A DNA stretch of 64,000 nucleotides from Pseudomonas helleri (lineage in GTDB: Bacteria; Pseudomonadota; Gammaproteobacteria; Pseudomonadales; Pseudomonadaceae), in assembly GCF_009600315.1 (NCBI RefSeq), contig NZ_WIWC01000010.1:62001-126000 (forward strand). Direction: 5' to 3'. Below the pieces are notes generated by a model, which was given only the letters and a program-made list of their open reading frames with translations, was not told the DNA's origin and did not search any database. Positions 7,802 to 18,641 of the stretch are shown here, in pieces. Numbering within the stretch: position 1 is the stretch's first letter; the number at the start of each line of letters is the position of its first letter. The translations under genes and the position numbers were made by a program.

Positions 7802-10660
7802 ATGACCATCAATCTCGGCACTGCCAACGAATTTATTGCACGCCACATTGGCCCGCGTCAGGCCGATGAGCAGGCGATGCTCGCCACCCTCGGGTTTGAC
7901 TCCCTGGAAGCGCTCAGCGCCAGCGTCATCCCGGACAGCATCAAGGGCACCAGCGTGCTCGACCTGCCCGCCGGTCAGAGTGAAGCCGATGCGCTGGCTT
8001 CGATCAAAGCCATCGCGGCGAAAAACCAACTGTGTAAAACCTATATCGGCCAAGGCTATTACAACTGCCATACGCCCTCACCGATCCTGCGCAACCTGCT
8101 GGAAAACCCGGCCTGGTACACCGCCTACACGCCGTATCAACCCGAAATTTCCCAAGGCCGCCTAGAAGCCCTGCTCAACTTCCAAACGTTGATCAGCGAC
8201 CTCAGCGGCTTGCCGATTGCCAATGCCTCGTTGCTCGATGAGGCCACCGCTGCCGCTGAAGCAATGACGTTCTGCAAACGCCTGAGCAAGAACAAAACCA
8301 GCCGTGCGTTTTTTGCATCCAGCCACTGCCACCCACAAACCCTTGATGTGTTGCGCACCCGTGCCGAACCTCTGGGCATCACGGTTGTAGTCGCTGATGA
8401 GCGCGAACTGAGCGACGTTTCGGCGTTTTTCGGCGCGCTGCTGCAATACCCTGCCAGCAACGGCGAAGTGTTTGACTACCGCGAGTTGGTTGAGCGTTTT
8501 CACGCCGCCCATGGGTTGGTAGCCGTTGCCGCTGACCTGCTGGCTCTGACCCTGTTGACGCCGCCGGGTGAGTTTGGCGCTGACGTGGCCATCGGCAGCG
8601 CCCAGCGTTTTGGCGTGCCTCTGGGCTTCGGTGGCCCACACGCGGCTTACTTCGCCACCCGCGACGCGTTCAAGCGCGACATGCCGGGGCGTCTGGTCGG
8701 TGTTTCAGTGGATCGCCACGGCAAGCCCGCGCTGCGTCTGGCGATGCAAACCCGCGAGCAACATATCCGTCGCGAAAAGGCCACCAGCAACATCTGCACC
8801 GCACAAGTGCTGCTGGCCAATATTGCCAGCATGTACGCCGTGTACCACGGCCCGGCGGGTCTGAGCCAAATCGCTCAGCGCACCCACCAACTGACGGCCA
8901 TTCTGGCCAAAGGCTTCACCGCGCTGGGGCTGATTGTCGAGCAAGCGCACTTCTTCGACACCCTGACCCTGAACACCGGCAGTAACACTGCAGCTTTGCA
9001 CGCCAAAGCGCACGATCAACGCATTAACCTGCGCGTGATTGATGAGCAGCGTCTGGGCCTGTCGCTGGACGAAACCAGCAGCCAGGCTGACGTCACCGCG
9101 CTGTGGGCCTTGTTGGCCGCAGACGGTCAAGCCCTGCCGGACTTCGACGCCTTGGCCAACACCGTGACCGGCATGTTGCCCGCTGCGTTGCTTCGCCAGT
9201 CGCCGATCCTCAGCCACCCGGTGTTCAACCGTTACCACTCAGAAACCGAGCTGATGCGCTACCTGCGTCGTTTAGCTGACAAGGATCTGGCACTGGATCG
9301 CACAATGATTCCGCTGGGTTCATGCACCATGAAACTCAATGCTGCCAGCGAAATGATCCCGGTGACCTGGGCCGAGTTTGGCAACCTGCACCCGTTTGCG
9401 CCCGCCGAACAAAGTCTGGGCTACCAACAACTGACCACCGAACTGGAAGCCATGCTGTGCGCGGCCACGGGGTATGACGCCATTTCATTGCAACCGAACG
9501 CCGGCTCGCAAGGCGAATACGCGGGGCTGTTGGCCATTCGCGCCTATCACCAGAGCCGTGGCGATGAACGCCGCGACATCTGCCTGATTCCGTCCTCGGC
9601 CCACGGCACCAACCCCGCCACCGCCAACATGGCCGGTATGCGGGTGGTCGTCACCGCCTGTGATGCACGCGGCAACGTCGACATTGAAGACCTGCGCGCC
9701 AAAGCCCTTGAACACCGAGATCATCTCGCCGCGCTGATGATCACCTACCCGTCGACCCACGGCGTGTTCGAAGAAGGTATCCGCGAAATCTGCGGCATCA
9801 TCCATGACAACGGCGGTCAGGTGTACATCGACGGCGCCAACATGAACGCCATGGTCGGCTTGTGCGCACCGGGCAAGTTCGGCGGCGATGTATCCCACCT
9901 CAACCTGCACAAAACCTTCTGCATTCCCCACGGCGGTGGCGGCCCGGGCGTCGGCCCGATTGGCGTTAAATCGCACCTCACGCCGTTCCTGCCGGGGCAC
10001 GGCACGATGGAACGCAAGGAGGGCGCAGTCTGCGCGGCGCCCTTTGGCAGCGCGAGCATTTTGCCGATCACCTGGATGTACATCCGCATGATGGGCGGCG
10101 AAGGCCTCAAGCGTGCGTCGCAATTGGCCATCCTCAACGCCAACTACATTGCCCGCCGCCTTGAAGAGCACTATCCGGTGCTGTACTCAGGCAGCAACGG
10201 CCTGGTTGCACATGAATGCATTCTGGACCTGCGCCCGCTCAAGGACAGCAGCGGCATCAGTGTCGATGACGTGGCCAAGCGCCTGATCGACTTCGGCTTC
10301 CACGCCCCGACCATGTCGTTCCCGGTGGCTGGCACGTTGATGATCGAGCCGACCGAAAGCGAGTCCAAAGAAGAGCTGGACCGCTTCTGCGAAGCCATGA
10401 TCCGTATCCGCGACGAAATTCGCGCAGTCGAAAACGGCACACTGGACAAAGACGATAACCCGCTGAAAAACGCTCCGCACACCGCGGCTGAAATGGTGGG
10501 CGAATGGACTCATCCGTACAGCCGTGAGCAAGCCGTGTACCCGGTGGCGTCTTTGATCGAAGGTAAATACTGGCCGCCGGTTGGCCGGGTCGACAACGTG
10601 TTCGGCGACCGCAACCTGGTCTGCGCCTGCCCGTCAATCGAAAGCTACCAGGAGGCGTAA
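7802..10660 (+). CDS. gcvP: Glycine dehydrogenase (decarboxylating), P protein
   Basis: PLP-dependent P protein that decarboxylates glycine and passes the aminomethyl group to lipoylated GcvH. The single 952-residue chain is the fused bacterial form: an N-terminal catalytically reduced half and a C-terminal half with the PLP lysine in [16 protein letters not shown] (Lys704). The C terminus ends in the expected [12 protein letters not shown] sequence. A GGAG site precedes the ATG. The gene is followed by a 188-base gap filled by a REPIN-like repeat; in P. aeruginosa glyA2 is found at this point. Confidence 0.97.
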   Translation: MTINLGTANEFIARHIGPRQADEQAMLATLGFDSLEALSASVIPDSIKGTSVLDLPAGQSEADALASIKAIAAKNQLCKTYIGQGYYNCHTPSPILRNLLENPAWYTAYTPYQPEISQGRLEALLNFQTLISDLSGLPIANASLLDEATAAAEAMTFCKRLSKNKTSRAFFASSHCHPQTLDVLRTRAEPLGITVVVADERELSDVSAFFGALLQYPASNGEVFDYRELVERFHAAHGLVAVAADLLALTLLTPPGEFGADVAIGSAQRFGVPLGFGGPHAAYFATRDAFKRDMPGRLVGVSVDRHGKPALRLAMQTREQHIRREKATSNICTAQVLLANIASMYAVYHGPAGLSQIAQRTHQLTAILAKGFTALGLIVEQAHFFDTLTLNTGSNTAALHAKAHDQRINLRVIDEQRLGLSLDETSSQADVTALWALLAADGQALPDFDALANTVTGMLPAALLRQSPILSHPVFNRYHSETELMRYLRRLADKDLALDRTMIPLGSCTMKLNAASEMIPVTWAEFGNLHPFAPAEQSLGYQQLTTELEAMLCAATGYDAISLQPNAGSQGEYAGLLAIRAYHQSRGDERRDICLIPSSAHGTNPATANMAGMRVVVTACDARGNVDIEDLRAKALEHRDHLAALMITYPSTHGVFEEGIREICGIIHDNGGQVYIDGANMNAMVGLCAPGKFGGDVSHLNLHKTFCIPHGGGGPGVGPIGVKSHLTPFLPGHGTMERKEGAVCAAPFGSASILPITWMYIRMMGGEGLKRASQLAILNANYIARRLEEHYPVLYSGSNGLVAHECILDLRPLKDSSGISVDDVAKRLIDFGFHAPTMSFPVAGTLMIEPTESESKEELDRFCEAMIRIRDEIRAVENGTLDKDDNPLKNAPHTAAEMVGEWTHPYSREQAVYPVASLIEGKYWPPVGRVDNVFGDRNLVCACPSIESYQEA

Positions 10661-10670
10661 ACACAACGCC

Positions 10671-10800
10671 GTAGCAGCTGCCGCAGGCTGCGTCCGGCGG
10701 CGCAGCCGTCGTAAATCTGAATGTGCGATCTATCAGTCAGAACGCAGGATCAGGTTTTACGATTGCTTCGCAATCGAACGCAGCCTTCGGCAGCTGCTAC
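10671..10800. repeat. REPIN-like inverted REP pair between gcvP and sdaA
   Basis: The left arm begins GTAGCAGCTGCCGCAGGCTG and the right arm ends CGCAGCCTTCGGCAGCTGCTAC-type sequence (last 20 bases 10781-10800), so the element is two REP sequences facing each other about 60 bases apart. A closely similar element lies at 52765-52895. Such pairs are non-autonomous repeats mobilised by a RAYT transposase, which I do not see in this window. It sits inside the operon, in the place where glyA2 would be expected. Confidence 0.8.
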
Positions 10801-10848
10801 GGGATGTCCCCCCGCAAGCTAAAACCTAATAAGAAACCGGAGAACCCT

Positions 10849-12225
<1,377 letters not shown>

Positions 12226-12242
12226 TTTTCAAGGAGCTTCGA

Positions 12243-13367
12243 ATGTCCACCGAACACCTGCTTAAAACCCCTCTGCACGCACTGCACATTGAGCTTGGCG
12301 CCCGCATGGTGCCCTTTGCCGGTTATGACATGCCCGTGCAATATCCACTGGGCGTAATGAAAGAGCATCAACACACCCGTGAACATGCCGGGCTGTTCGA
12401 CGTATCGCACATGGGCCAAATTCGCCTCACCGGTGCCGATGCTGCCCAGGCCCTGGAGACGCTGGTGCCGGTGGACATTATCGACTTGCCAGTGGGCATG
12501 CAGCGCTATGCCATGTTTACCAACGAACATGGCGGCATTCTGGACGACTTGATGGTTGCCAACCTGGGCAATGATCAACTGTTTCTGGTAGTCAACGCGG
12601 CGTGCAAGGAGCAGGATCTGGCGCATCTGCGCAACCACTTGAGCGAACATTGCAGCATTGAGCCACTGTTTGAAGCGCGCGCCCTGCTCGCCCTGCAAGG
12701 CCCGCAAGCCGTAACAGCGCTGGAACGGCTGGCGCCTGAAGTGGCCAACATGACCTTTATGCAATTTGCTGCGGTGCAACTACTGGGCACGGACTGCTTT
12801 GTCAGCCGCTCGGGCTACACCGGCGAAGACGGCTTTGAAATATCGGTTCCAGCAGAACAAGCCGAAGCGTTGGCTCGTCGCCTGCTGGCAGAGCCTGAAG
12901 TGCAGGCGATTGGCCTGGGAGCGCGTGACTCGCTGCGCCTTGAAGCCGGTCTGTGCCTGTACGGGCACGACATGAACGAACAAACCACGCCGATTGAAGC
13001 GAGCTTGCTGTGGGCCATTTCCAAGGCGCGCCGCGTCGATGGCCCGCGCGCCGGAGGGTTCCCCGGCGCTGAACGCATTTTCGCCCAGCAGCAGCAGGGC
13101 GTGGCGCGCAAACGTGTAGGCTTGCTGCCACAGGAACGCACCCCGGTACGCGAAGGGGCAGAGATTGTCGACGCTGACGGTACGCCTATTGGCACTGTCT
13201 GCAGCGGGGGTTTTGGGCCAACACTGGGAGCGCCTTTGGCGATGGGTTATGTGGACACCGCATTTGCATCATTGGGCGTTGATGTCTGGGCCATCGTGCG
13301 GGGGAAAAAAGTGCCGATGAAAGTGGCGAAAATGCCGTTTGTACCGCAGCGCTATTACAGAGGTTAA
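12243..13367 (+). CDS. gcvT: Glycine cleavage system T protein (aminomethyltransferase)
   Basis: Releases ammonia from the aminomethyl-lipoyl group on GcvH and transfers the one-carbon unit to tetrahydrofolate. The 374 residues open with TPLHALHIELGARMVPFAGYDMPVQY-type sequence (residues 9 on), followed by GLFDVSHMGQ and the C-terminal barrel of the family. The ATG at 12243 has AAGGAG eight bases upstream and lies 17 bases after the sdaA stop, so the two are co-transcribed. Last gene of the operon; a hairpin follows at 13383-13411. Confidence 0.96.
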   Translation: MSTEHLLKTPLHALHIELGARMVPFAGYDMPVQYPLGVMKEHQHTREHAGLFDVSHMGQIRLTGADAAQALETLVPVDIIDLPVGMQRYAMFTNEHGGILDDLMVANLGNDQLFLVVNAACKEQDLAHLRNHLSEHCSIEPLFEARALLALQGPQAVTALERLAPEVANMTFMQFAAVQLLGTDCFVSRSGYTGEDGFEISVPAEQAEALARRLLAEPEVQAIGLGARDSLRLEAGLCLYGHDMNEQTTPIEASLLWAISKARRVDGPRAGGFPGAERIFAQQQQGVARKRVGLLPQERTPVREGAEIVDADGTPIGTVCSGGFGPTLGAPLAMGYVDTAFASLGVDVWAIVRGKKVPMKVAKMPFVPQRYYRG

Positions 13368-13382
13368 CCTTTGGCTTAGCAG

Positions 13383-13411
13383 TTGCAGGCCCTGTGCAAG
13401 TGCCTGCAACA
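13383..13411 (+). terminator. Hairpin after gcvT
   Basis: GTTGCAGGC at 13383-13391 pairs perfectly with GCCTGCAAC at 13403-13411. No clean T-run follows, so termination efficiency is uncertain. Confidence 0.5.
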
Positions 13412-13741
13412 CTGCCACCTTTCAGTGTCTTTGTACGATAGTAAACAATGGAGTTAAAACATCCGTTTAATTGAACACAACTATTAATATGTTCTGTTTA
13501 TTAAACAGGATTCAAGCATAACAAACAGAACTCAAGGGCTTTGCTCAAAGGGTTGTTTTTTTAATTTCGTTTTCGTAGAGTTTGCTTACTGTGTTTGCAA
13601 GGGTCGCTGGAATCGTGACCTGGGCAGTAGCTTCGTTGTTTGCTACAACCCGTTCTACGTCTCTTACTTCCTGCAACCCAGCACCAGTCCTCTTCTGTGC
13701 GAAGAGGCTGTCATTAATTGTAAGTGTCAAGGAATTAAGAA
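13412..13741 (+). promoter_or_regulatory. Gene-free stretch: promoter and long 5' leader of the cold-shock gene
   Basis: This 330-base stretch has no credible gene. The part before about 13560 is AT-rich, with repeated TTTAATTGAAC/TTTATTAAAC-like words where promoters are expected; the part from about 13560 to 13741 is pyrimidine-rich and would form the leader of the csp mRNA. Long structured leaders that act as temperature sensors are known for cspA-type genes of enteric bacteria. I cannot fix a transcription start. Confidence 0.4.
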
Positions 13742-13954
13742 ATGTCCCAACGTCAAAGCGGTACCGTCAAGTGGTTTAACGACGAGAAAGGTTTTGGTTT
13801 TATCACCCCTGAGAACGGTCCCGATTTGTTTGTACACTTTCGAGCCATTCAGGGTAATGGTTTCAAAAGCCTGAAAGAAGGCCAGAAAGTTACGTTCATC
13901 GCAGTTCAGGGCCAAAAAGGCCTGCAAGCTGACGAAGTGCAAGCCGAAGGTTAA
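13742..13954 (+). CDS. Cold-shock protein, CspA family
   Basis: A 70-residue single cold-shock domain that binds single-stranded nucleic acid and works as an RNA chaperone. Both RNA-binding motifs are present: KGFGFI (RNP1) and LFVHF (RNP2, with the usual aromatic residues). Sequence and length resemble the Pseudomonas CapB/CspA group; which paralogue it is cannot be told from the window. AAGGAATTA precedes the ATG. It is monocistronic with its own leader and a strong terminator at 13971-14001. Confidence 0.94.
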   Translation: MSQRQSGTVKWFNDEKGFGFITPENGPDLFVHFRAIQGNGFKSLKEGQKVTFIAVQGQKGLQADEVQAEG

Positions 13955-13970
13955 CTTTCTACTGCACAAA

Positions 13971-14001
13971 AGCCTCTGATATTGATATCAGAGGCTTTTT
14001 T
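13971..14001 (+). terminator. Terminator of the cold-shock gene
   Basis: AGCCTCTGATA at 13971-13981 pairs perfectly with 13986-13996 across TTGA and is followed by a run of six T. It is a textbook Rho-independent terminator. Confidence 0.92.
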
Positions 14002-14050
14002 ATGGGCGCAATTTCGTAAGATGGCATTTTTACCTGACTGAGAGTCTGCC

Positions 14051-14539
14051 ATGTCTATTCCACCGCTTAGCCCCCAAGGCGAGTTTCCTGCCGTCGGACT
14101 GGGGCGCCGCTTGGCAGCCATCTTCTATGATTTCTTGCTGTGTACGGCCCTGCTGATTGTCACCACGTTTATTTACAAGCTGGTCATGATGGGCTTTATC
14201 GGCGAAACCAAAATGCGGGCGTTGTCCGAATCGGGGGCTCTGGATGGCGATCCCTTGCTCTCTACCCTGCTGTTTTTTGTTCTATTCACCTTCTTTGCCA
14301 AGTTCTGGACTCACTCAGGGCAAACCCTTGGTATGCAGGTGTGGGGCGTGCGGGTTCAGAATGCAGACGGCACCGCCATCAGCTTGTGGCAAGCACTGCT
14401 GCGTTTTATCGTGTCGATTGGTTCATGGCTATGTCTGGGACTGGGCTTTCTCTGGTCGCTGTTCGACAAGCAAAAACGTACCTGGCATGACCTTTATTCC
14501 GGCACACAGTTGGTGCGCATTCCCAAGCAAAAGAAATAG
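14051..14539 (+). CDS. RDD family membrane protein
   Basis: A 162-residue inner-membrane protein of unknown role. It has three hydrophobic segments (about 22-46, 70-86 and 116-140) and the family features: an N-terminal GRRLAAIFYDFLL with the Arg and Asp that name the RDD domain, a central GQTLGMQVWGVRV, and a C-terminal DKQKRTWHDLYSGT. A short GAG-type ribosome site precedes the ATG. The gene stands alone between two terminators and converges on mucD. Confidence 0.88.
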   Translation: MSIPPLSPQGEFPAVGLGRRLAAIFYDFLLCTALLIVTTFIYKLVMMGFIGETKMRALSESGALDGDPLLSTLLFFVLFTFFAKFWTHSGQTLGMQVWGVRVQNADGTAISLWQALLRFIVSIGSWLCLGLGFLWSLFDKQKRTWHDLYSGTQLVRIPKQKK

Positions 14540-14550
14540 CCCACACAAAA

Positions 14551-14580
14551 AAGCCCGTGTCTCTCGACACGGGCTTTTTG
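14551..14580. terminator. Bidirectional terminator between the RDD gene and mucD
   Basis: AAGCCCGTGTC at 14551-14561 pairs perfectly with 14566-14576 across TCTC. T-runs stand on the correct side for both strands (TTTTT at 14575-14579; A-run before the stem), so it can end both converging transcripts. Confidence 0.92.
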
Positions 14581-14605
14581 TTATCCGGGAAGATCCCGTT
14601 GCTGC

Positions 14606-16027
14606 TTACTCCGCCAGCTTGAAGGTGATAAAGCTGGCACGGCCCTGACGCAGAACCCGCATCGACACCGAGCGGTTCTTCGGCAATGCCTTGGCAATAT
14701 CAGCGAACTCCTTGGCATTGTTGATGGCCTGGTTGTTCAAGTGAGTGATCACGTCACCCGGTTGCAGACCGATCAAGGCCGCTGGACCGTCCTGAACATC
14801 CTTGATGATGACGCCGCCCTTGATGTCGTTGGCTTTCTTCTGCTCTTCGCTCAAGTCCGCCACAGACACGCCCAGACGGTTGCTGCTTTGCTCGGCGCCG
14901 GTGACAGCGTTCATCTCCTTGCCTTCGTCAGGAATAGCACCCACTGTCAGGTCAAGGGTTTTGCGCTTGCCGTCACGGACGACTTCAAGGCTTGCTTTGC
15001 TACCCGCCTTGAGTGCGCCGACCAGATGCGGCAGATCAGCAGACATGATGATTGGCTGACCATTCATGCTCAGAATCACGTCCCCCACTTGCAGACCACC
15101 TTTGGCAGCCGGGCCATCATCAAGCACCTGAGCCACCAGCGCGCCAGCCGGTTTTTCCAGACCGAACGACTCGGCCAGGTCCTTGTTGACCTCTTGAATC
15201 ACCACGCCCAACCAGCCGCGGCTAACCTTGCCACCGGCTTTGAGCTGGTTGGCAACATCCATCGCGACGTCGATTGGAATCGCGAAAGACACCCCCATAA
15301 AACCACCGGAACGGGTGTAGATTTGCGAGTTGATACCCACCACTTCACCCGCCAGATTGAACAGAGGGCCGCCCGAGTTACCCGGATTGATTGGCACGTC
15401 TGTCTGGATAAATGGCACGTAGCTTTCATTCGGCAGGCTGCGATTGATTGCACTGATAATCCCTTGGGTCACGGTATGGTCAAAACCGAACGGAGAGCCG
15501 ATCGCGACTACCCATTGACCCGCCTTGAGGTCCAGAGACTTGCCCAGCTTCAGGACAGGCAAATTCTTGCCATCGATTTTCAACAAGGCAACATCGGAAC
15601 GCGGGTCGGTGCCGATAACCTTGGCTTTCATTTCACTGCGATCGGACAGGCGCACGATAATTTCATCAGCATCGGCCACCACGTGGTTGTTGGTCAGAAT
15701 GTAACCATCCGGCGAGATGATAAAACCCGACCCCAGTGACTGGGCCTCACGCTGTCGGCCGCCCTGCCCGCCACGCGGTTGTGGGATGCTGCGTTCAAAG
15801 AAATCACGGAGGCCTGGTGGCAGACCTTCCAGATCAGGCATTTGGCCCATGCTGGAAATTCGACGATCCGGCAATTTTTGCGTGGTACTGATGTTCACCA
15901 CTGCCGGCGAAGCTTGCTCGACCAACTGTGTGAAGTCAGGCAGCTGTGCTTCAGCCAAGGCTGGCACTGCCTGCCCGAGCATCATTACGGCTGCAAAAAT
16001 GGGTAAATAAGATTTCAATCGAGGCAT
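14606..16027 (-). CDS. mucD: Periplasmic serine protease MucD (DegP/HtrA family)
   Basis: Periplasmic quality-control protease and negative regulator of the AlgU envelope-stress response. After a signal peptide ending at ALA come the trypsin-like domain with the His of NNHVVAD, the Asp of PRSDVALL and the Ser of NPGNSGGPL, then two PDZ domains with GWLGVVIQ and NRLGVSV starts. Of two neighbouring start codons, 16027 has GGGAG ten bases upstream and 16033 only four, so 16027 (473 residues) is preferred. It follows mucB after 184 bases and a terminator-like hairpin, with no mucC between. Confidence 0.95.
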   Translation of the reverse strand: MPRLKSYLPIFAAVMMLGQAVPALAEAQLPDFTQLVEQASPAVVNISTTQKLPDRRISSMGQMPDLEGLPPGLRDFFERSIPQPRGGQGGRQREAQSLGSGFIISPDGYILTNNHVVADADEIIVRLSDRSEMKAKVIGTDPRSDVALLKIDGKNLPVLKLGKSLDLKAGQWVVAIGSPFGFDHTVTQGIISAINRSLPNESYVPFIQTDVPINPGNSGGPLFNLAGEVVGINSQIYTRSGGFMGVSFAIPIDVAMDVANQLKAGGKVSRGWLGVVIQEVNKDLAESFGLEKPAGALVAQVLDDGPAAKGGLQVGDVILSMNGQPIIMSADLPHLVGALKAGSKASLEVVRDGKRKTLDLTVGAIPDEGKEMNAVTGAEQSSNRLGVSVADLSEEQKKANDIKGGVIIKDVQDGPAALIGLQPGDVITHLNNQAINNAKEFADIAKALPKNRSVSMRVLRQGRASFITFKLAE

Positions 16028-16113
16028 CGACATACAGCTCCCGTTATTAGCAGCAAAGTTAAGCGGCAGGCACCAAAAACCAAGGTCAAAGCATAGACCG
16101 TTTTTCAGGCCCC

Positions 16114-16152
16114 GAAAAACAAACAAGGCCAGAGCCCTTCAGGACTCTGACC
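16114..16152 (-). terminator. Terminator-like hairpin between mucB and mucD
   Basis: On the minus strand the segment complementary to 16142-16152 pairs with that of 16127-16137 (11 bases, two wobble pairs) across a TGAA loop, followed by a T-rich tract (TTGTTTGTTTTT). It could reduce read-through from the algU operon into mucD, which is known in P. aeruginosa to have its own promoter as well. Confidence 0.65.
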
Positions 16153-16211
16153 TTCATAAAAACATAAGGGATTGGCAAACTGAAATTGTCACCTGCCATG
16201 TCTGAGCCGCC

Positions 16212-17177
16212 CTAAGGTTTGGCCTGAGGTTCGACCACACCTGCTCGCATAGACAGCGCGATTCGCTCAGCGGTGCCCATGGGAATTTCGCCTACTACGG
16301 TCGCCATCATATCGCCATCCGGACTGGTGAGATGACGCGAAACGGCAACGGTCGGTCCCAGCTGCAAGCGGCTGTCGGGAACCGAAGCGCCAAGCAGGGG
16401 TTCAAGAAAGACCGAGAAGCGGGTCAAGCCATCGTCATACAGGAGGTTGGTGACTTCTGATTTGGTCTGTGGATCACGTGTAACAGCACTTGCGACCAGT
16501 TCAAAACCGGAAGGCAGCCAATCCGAATGCCACTCCTCAGAAGATTTCGGCGCGGGCGCAGAAGTGTTTGATGCAACCGCTGAAAGGCATCGCCCTGTAG
16601 GCTGAAGCTGGCTCTCGCCGGGTGCAACAGGGTCAAACGTGGTGAATTGAAAGCGCTCCAGTAACTGCCCCTTGTCATTAAGCAGCAAGGACTTGAGGGT
16701 CACGCCGGTTTCGCTGTCCAGATAAAGCTCAAACCCATAGCGATGCTGATCGCGCGGGCTCAAGGTAATCACTTCAACCGGCCGACCGGCAACACGAGAG
16801 TCTCCCGTCTTGGCCACTGAATACCAGTTGATCAACTTTTGCGCATCAAACTTGCGCGTCGCGGCAACACGGACGTTGCCTAGACCGGAAATCGTCTTGC
16901 CACCGACACACTCAGTGCGGCCGTCACTGCGAACTACCTCCTGAGCAGCGCCATCCAGTTGCATCAACCGTTCACGCGTTTTGCCATCCAGCACGCTGTG
17001 CCAAATACCGTGGGTAGAAAAACTACCATTACGCTCGTAAACGAAAGTGCCTTGATAGCTTTGCTGCTGCTCAGCCTGCCCAAGACGTTTAAGCCAGTCC
17101 TGGGCTTCATCTGCATGGGCAGGAACAGCAAACCAGCCACTGAGCAGAAGAGGTAACAGAGGTAGAACGCGCATCAT
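16212..17177 (-). CDS. mucB: Periplasmic sigma-factor regulatory protein MucB (RseB family)
   Basis: Periplasmic partner of MucA that shields the anti-sigma factor from proteolysis and senses lipopolysaccharide intermediates in its E. coli counterpart RseB. The 321-residue chain has a signal peptide ending AHA, then the large lipid-binding-type domain and the smaller C-terminal MucA-binding domain of the family. Two adjacent ATG codons (17177, 17174) are possible; AAGGA fits the second better, so the mature start may be one residue shorter. It lies five bases behind mucA. Confidence 0.93.
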   Translation of the reverse strand: MMRVLPLLPLLLSGWFAVPAHADEAQDWLKRLGQAEQQQSYQGTFVYERNGSFSTHGIWHSVLDGKTRERLMQLDGAAQEVVRSDGRTECVGGKTISGLGNVRVAATRKFDAQKLINWYSVAKTGDSRVAGRPVEVITLSPRDQHRYGFELYLDSETGVTLKSLLLNDKGQLLERFQFTTFDPVAPGESQLQPTGRCLSAVASNTSAPAPKSSEEWHSDWLPSGFELVASAVTRDPQTKSEVTNLLYDDGLTRFSVFLEPLLGASVPDSRLQLGPTVAVSRHLTSPDGDMMATVVGEIPMGTAERIALSMRAGVVEPQAKP

Positions 17178-17182
17178 GTTCC

Positions 17183-17773
17183 TTAACGATTATCCAGACT
17201 TGCAGCACGGGCGTAAGGCAGAGGACTTTCAGTGTCCTTAGCCGCCGCCTGCTGGGCGTGCTGACGCAGGTAACCCGGCAGACGCTGATCCTGCCAGCCC
17301 GGCTGACCTTGCAGCACACCATTGGCCATAGGGCCTGTGCCCTGCTCGGCGCTCTCACTGTAGTTGGCCAGTACTGCAGGGCCTTTAACAGTCGGCGTAG
17401 TCACACTTTGCGGGCTACCTTGCTGAGCAAGTTGAGCACCGACGATGTCGTCCTGGTTATACAGGCGCACACCCGCCAACACAGCCACTGTGACTGAGGC
17501 AGCGACGGCCAGACGGCCAATGCTACGCCAAGGACCACGTACAACCTTGGCTGGGGTTTGCTCTTCGGCCAAAGCGGCCGAAACGGCTGATGCGATGTCC
17601 AGACGCGGAATCAGCAGATCCTTGTGCATCACAGCACGGGCCACTTGGTAACGAGACCAGGTATCACGTGTTTGTGTATCGTCAAAGGCATTCAATACCC
17701 GACGTATTTCCAGTTCGTCCGCTTCGTTATCCATCACCGCGGACAGCGATTCCTGCAGGGCTTCACGACTCAT
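17183..17773 (-). CDS. mucA: Anti-sigma factor MucA
   Basis: Inner-membrane anti-sigma factor that holds AlgU. The 196-residue protein has an N-terminal cytosolic AlgU-binding domain starting MSREALQESLSAVMDNEADELE-type sequence (first 22 residues), one membrane segment at about 85-103 (LAVAASVTVAVLAGV) and a periplasmic MucB-binding tail. It is full length, with no frameshift at the site of the mucA22-type mutations, so this strain should not be constitutively mucoid from this gene. The ATG at 17773 has GAGAGG upstream. It starts 31 bases after algU. Confidence 0.95.
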   Translation of the reverse strand: MSREALQESLSAVMDNEADELEIRRVLNAFDDTQTRDTWSRYQVARAVMHKDLLIPRLDIASAVSAALAEEQTPAKVVRGPWRSIGRLAVAASVTVAVLAGVRLYNQDDIVGAQLAQQGSPQSVTTPTVKGPAVLANYSESAEQGTGPMANGVLQGQPGWQDQRLPGYLRQHAQQAAAKDTESPLPYARAASLDNR

Positions 17774-17804
17774 GGCGGTTCCTCTCTTGGCTGTCGCCGC
17801 TGTC

Positions 17805-18386
17805 TCAGTTTTCCTGCAACAACGGTTGCAGGGCTTTATCAATGGCTTCCCGAGCGCGGAAAATCCGGGAGCGCACGGTACCCACCGGACATTGCATGAC
17901 GCTCGCAATGTCCTCGTAACTCAGACCATCAAACTCACGTAAAGTTAACGCGGTTCTCAAATCTTCTGGCAGTTGCTGAATGGTGCGGTGGACCGTGCCC
18001 TCAATTTCGTCTCGAAGCAAAGCGCGCTCCGGCGACTCCAGATCCTTGAGACCGTGATCCCCATCATAAAATTCAGCGTCTTCAGAACTCACATCACTAT
18101 CGGGTGGACGACGACCTCGTGACACCAGGTAGTTTTTCGCCGTATTAATGGCGATGCGGTAGAGCCATGTGTAAAAGGCGCTATCACCGCGAAAATTACC
18201 AAGTGCTCTGTAAGCTTTGATGAAAGCTTCCTGGGCGACATCCTGGGCTTCATGGGTGTCGTGCACAAAACGCACGATCAACCCGAGAATTTTGTGTTGA
18301 TACTTCAACACGAGCAGATCAAAAGCTCGCTTGTCGCCGCGCTGTACGCGTTCGACCAGTTGCTGATCCTCTTCCTGGGTTAGCAT
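17805..18386 (-). CDS. algU: Extracytoplasmic-function sigma factor AlgU (RpoE/AlgT)
   Basis: ECF sigma factor for envelope stress and alginate genes. The 193 residues match AlgU of P. aeruginosa in length and almost throughout in sequence: region 2 with DVAQEAFIKAYRAL and FYTWLYRIAINTAKNYL, and region 4 with LREFDGLSYEDIA and the helix-turn-helix GTVRSRIFRARE. GAGGAG lies six bases before the ATG. It heads the operon algU-mucA-mucB(-mucD) and is divergent from nadB. Confidence 0.97.
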   Translation of the reverse strand: MLTQEEDQQLVERVQRGDKRAFDLLVLKYQHKILGLIVRFVHDTHEAQDVAQEAFIKAYRALGNFRGDSAFYTWLYRIAINTAKNYLVSRGRRPPDSDVSSEDAEFYDGDHGLKDLESPERALLRDEIEGTVHRTIQQLPEDLRTALTLREFDGLSYEDIASVMQCPVGTVRSRIFRAREAIDKALQPLLQEN

Positions 18387-18641
18387 GAATACTCCTCATA
18401 AGACCGAGAGGAAGATTGCTGTGCTAATTGATCAGGCTTGCAAACATAGACTCGGGCTTTACACAAAAGTTCTCTCCCCCTTGGCAAGTTTCCTGCGCAC
18501 TCGAATTTGGCACGCACGAAAAACGCAGCTCGGGCCTGCCCGGCTGCGTCGATAATCTTGTCGCCAGCGCGTGCATCTGAGGTCAAAACACAAACCTTGC
18601 TGCACTGCGGCACTGTTTTCCTCCATGAAGGACAACCCTCT

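Noticed and set aside
16028..16126. N-terminal extension of MucD
   Set aside because: It would remove the signal peptide from the N terminus, covers the mucB-mucD terminator tail and has no ribosome site; the start at 16027 restores a normal signal peptide.
17183..17773. mucA frameshift of the mucoid type
   Set aside because: The frame is complete for 196 residues and similar in length to wild-type MucA, so there is no sign of a mucoid mutation.
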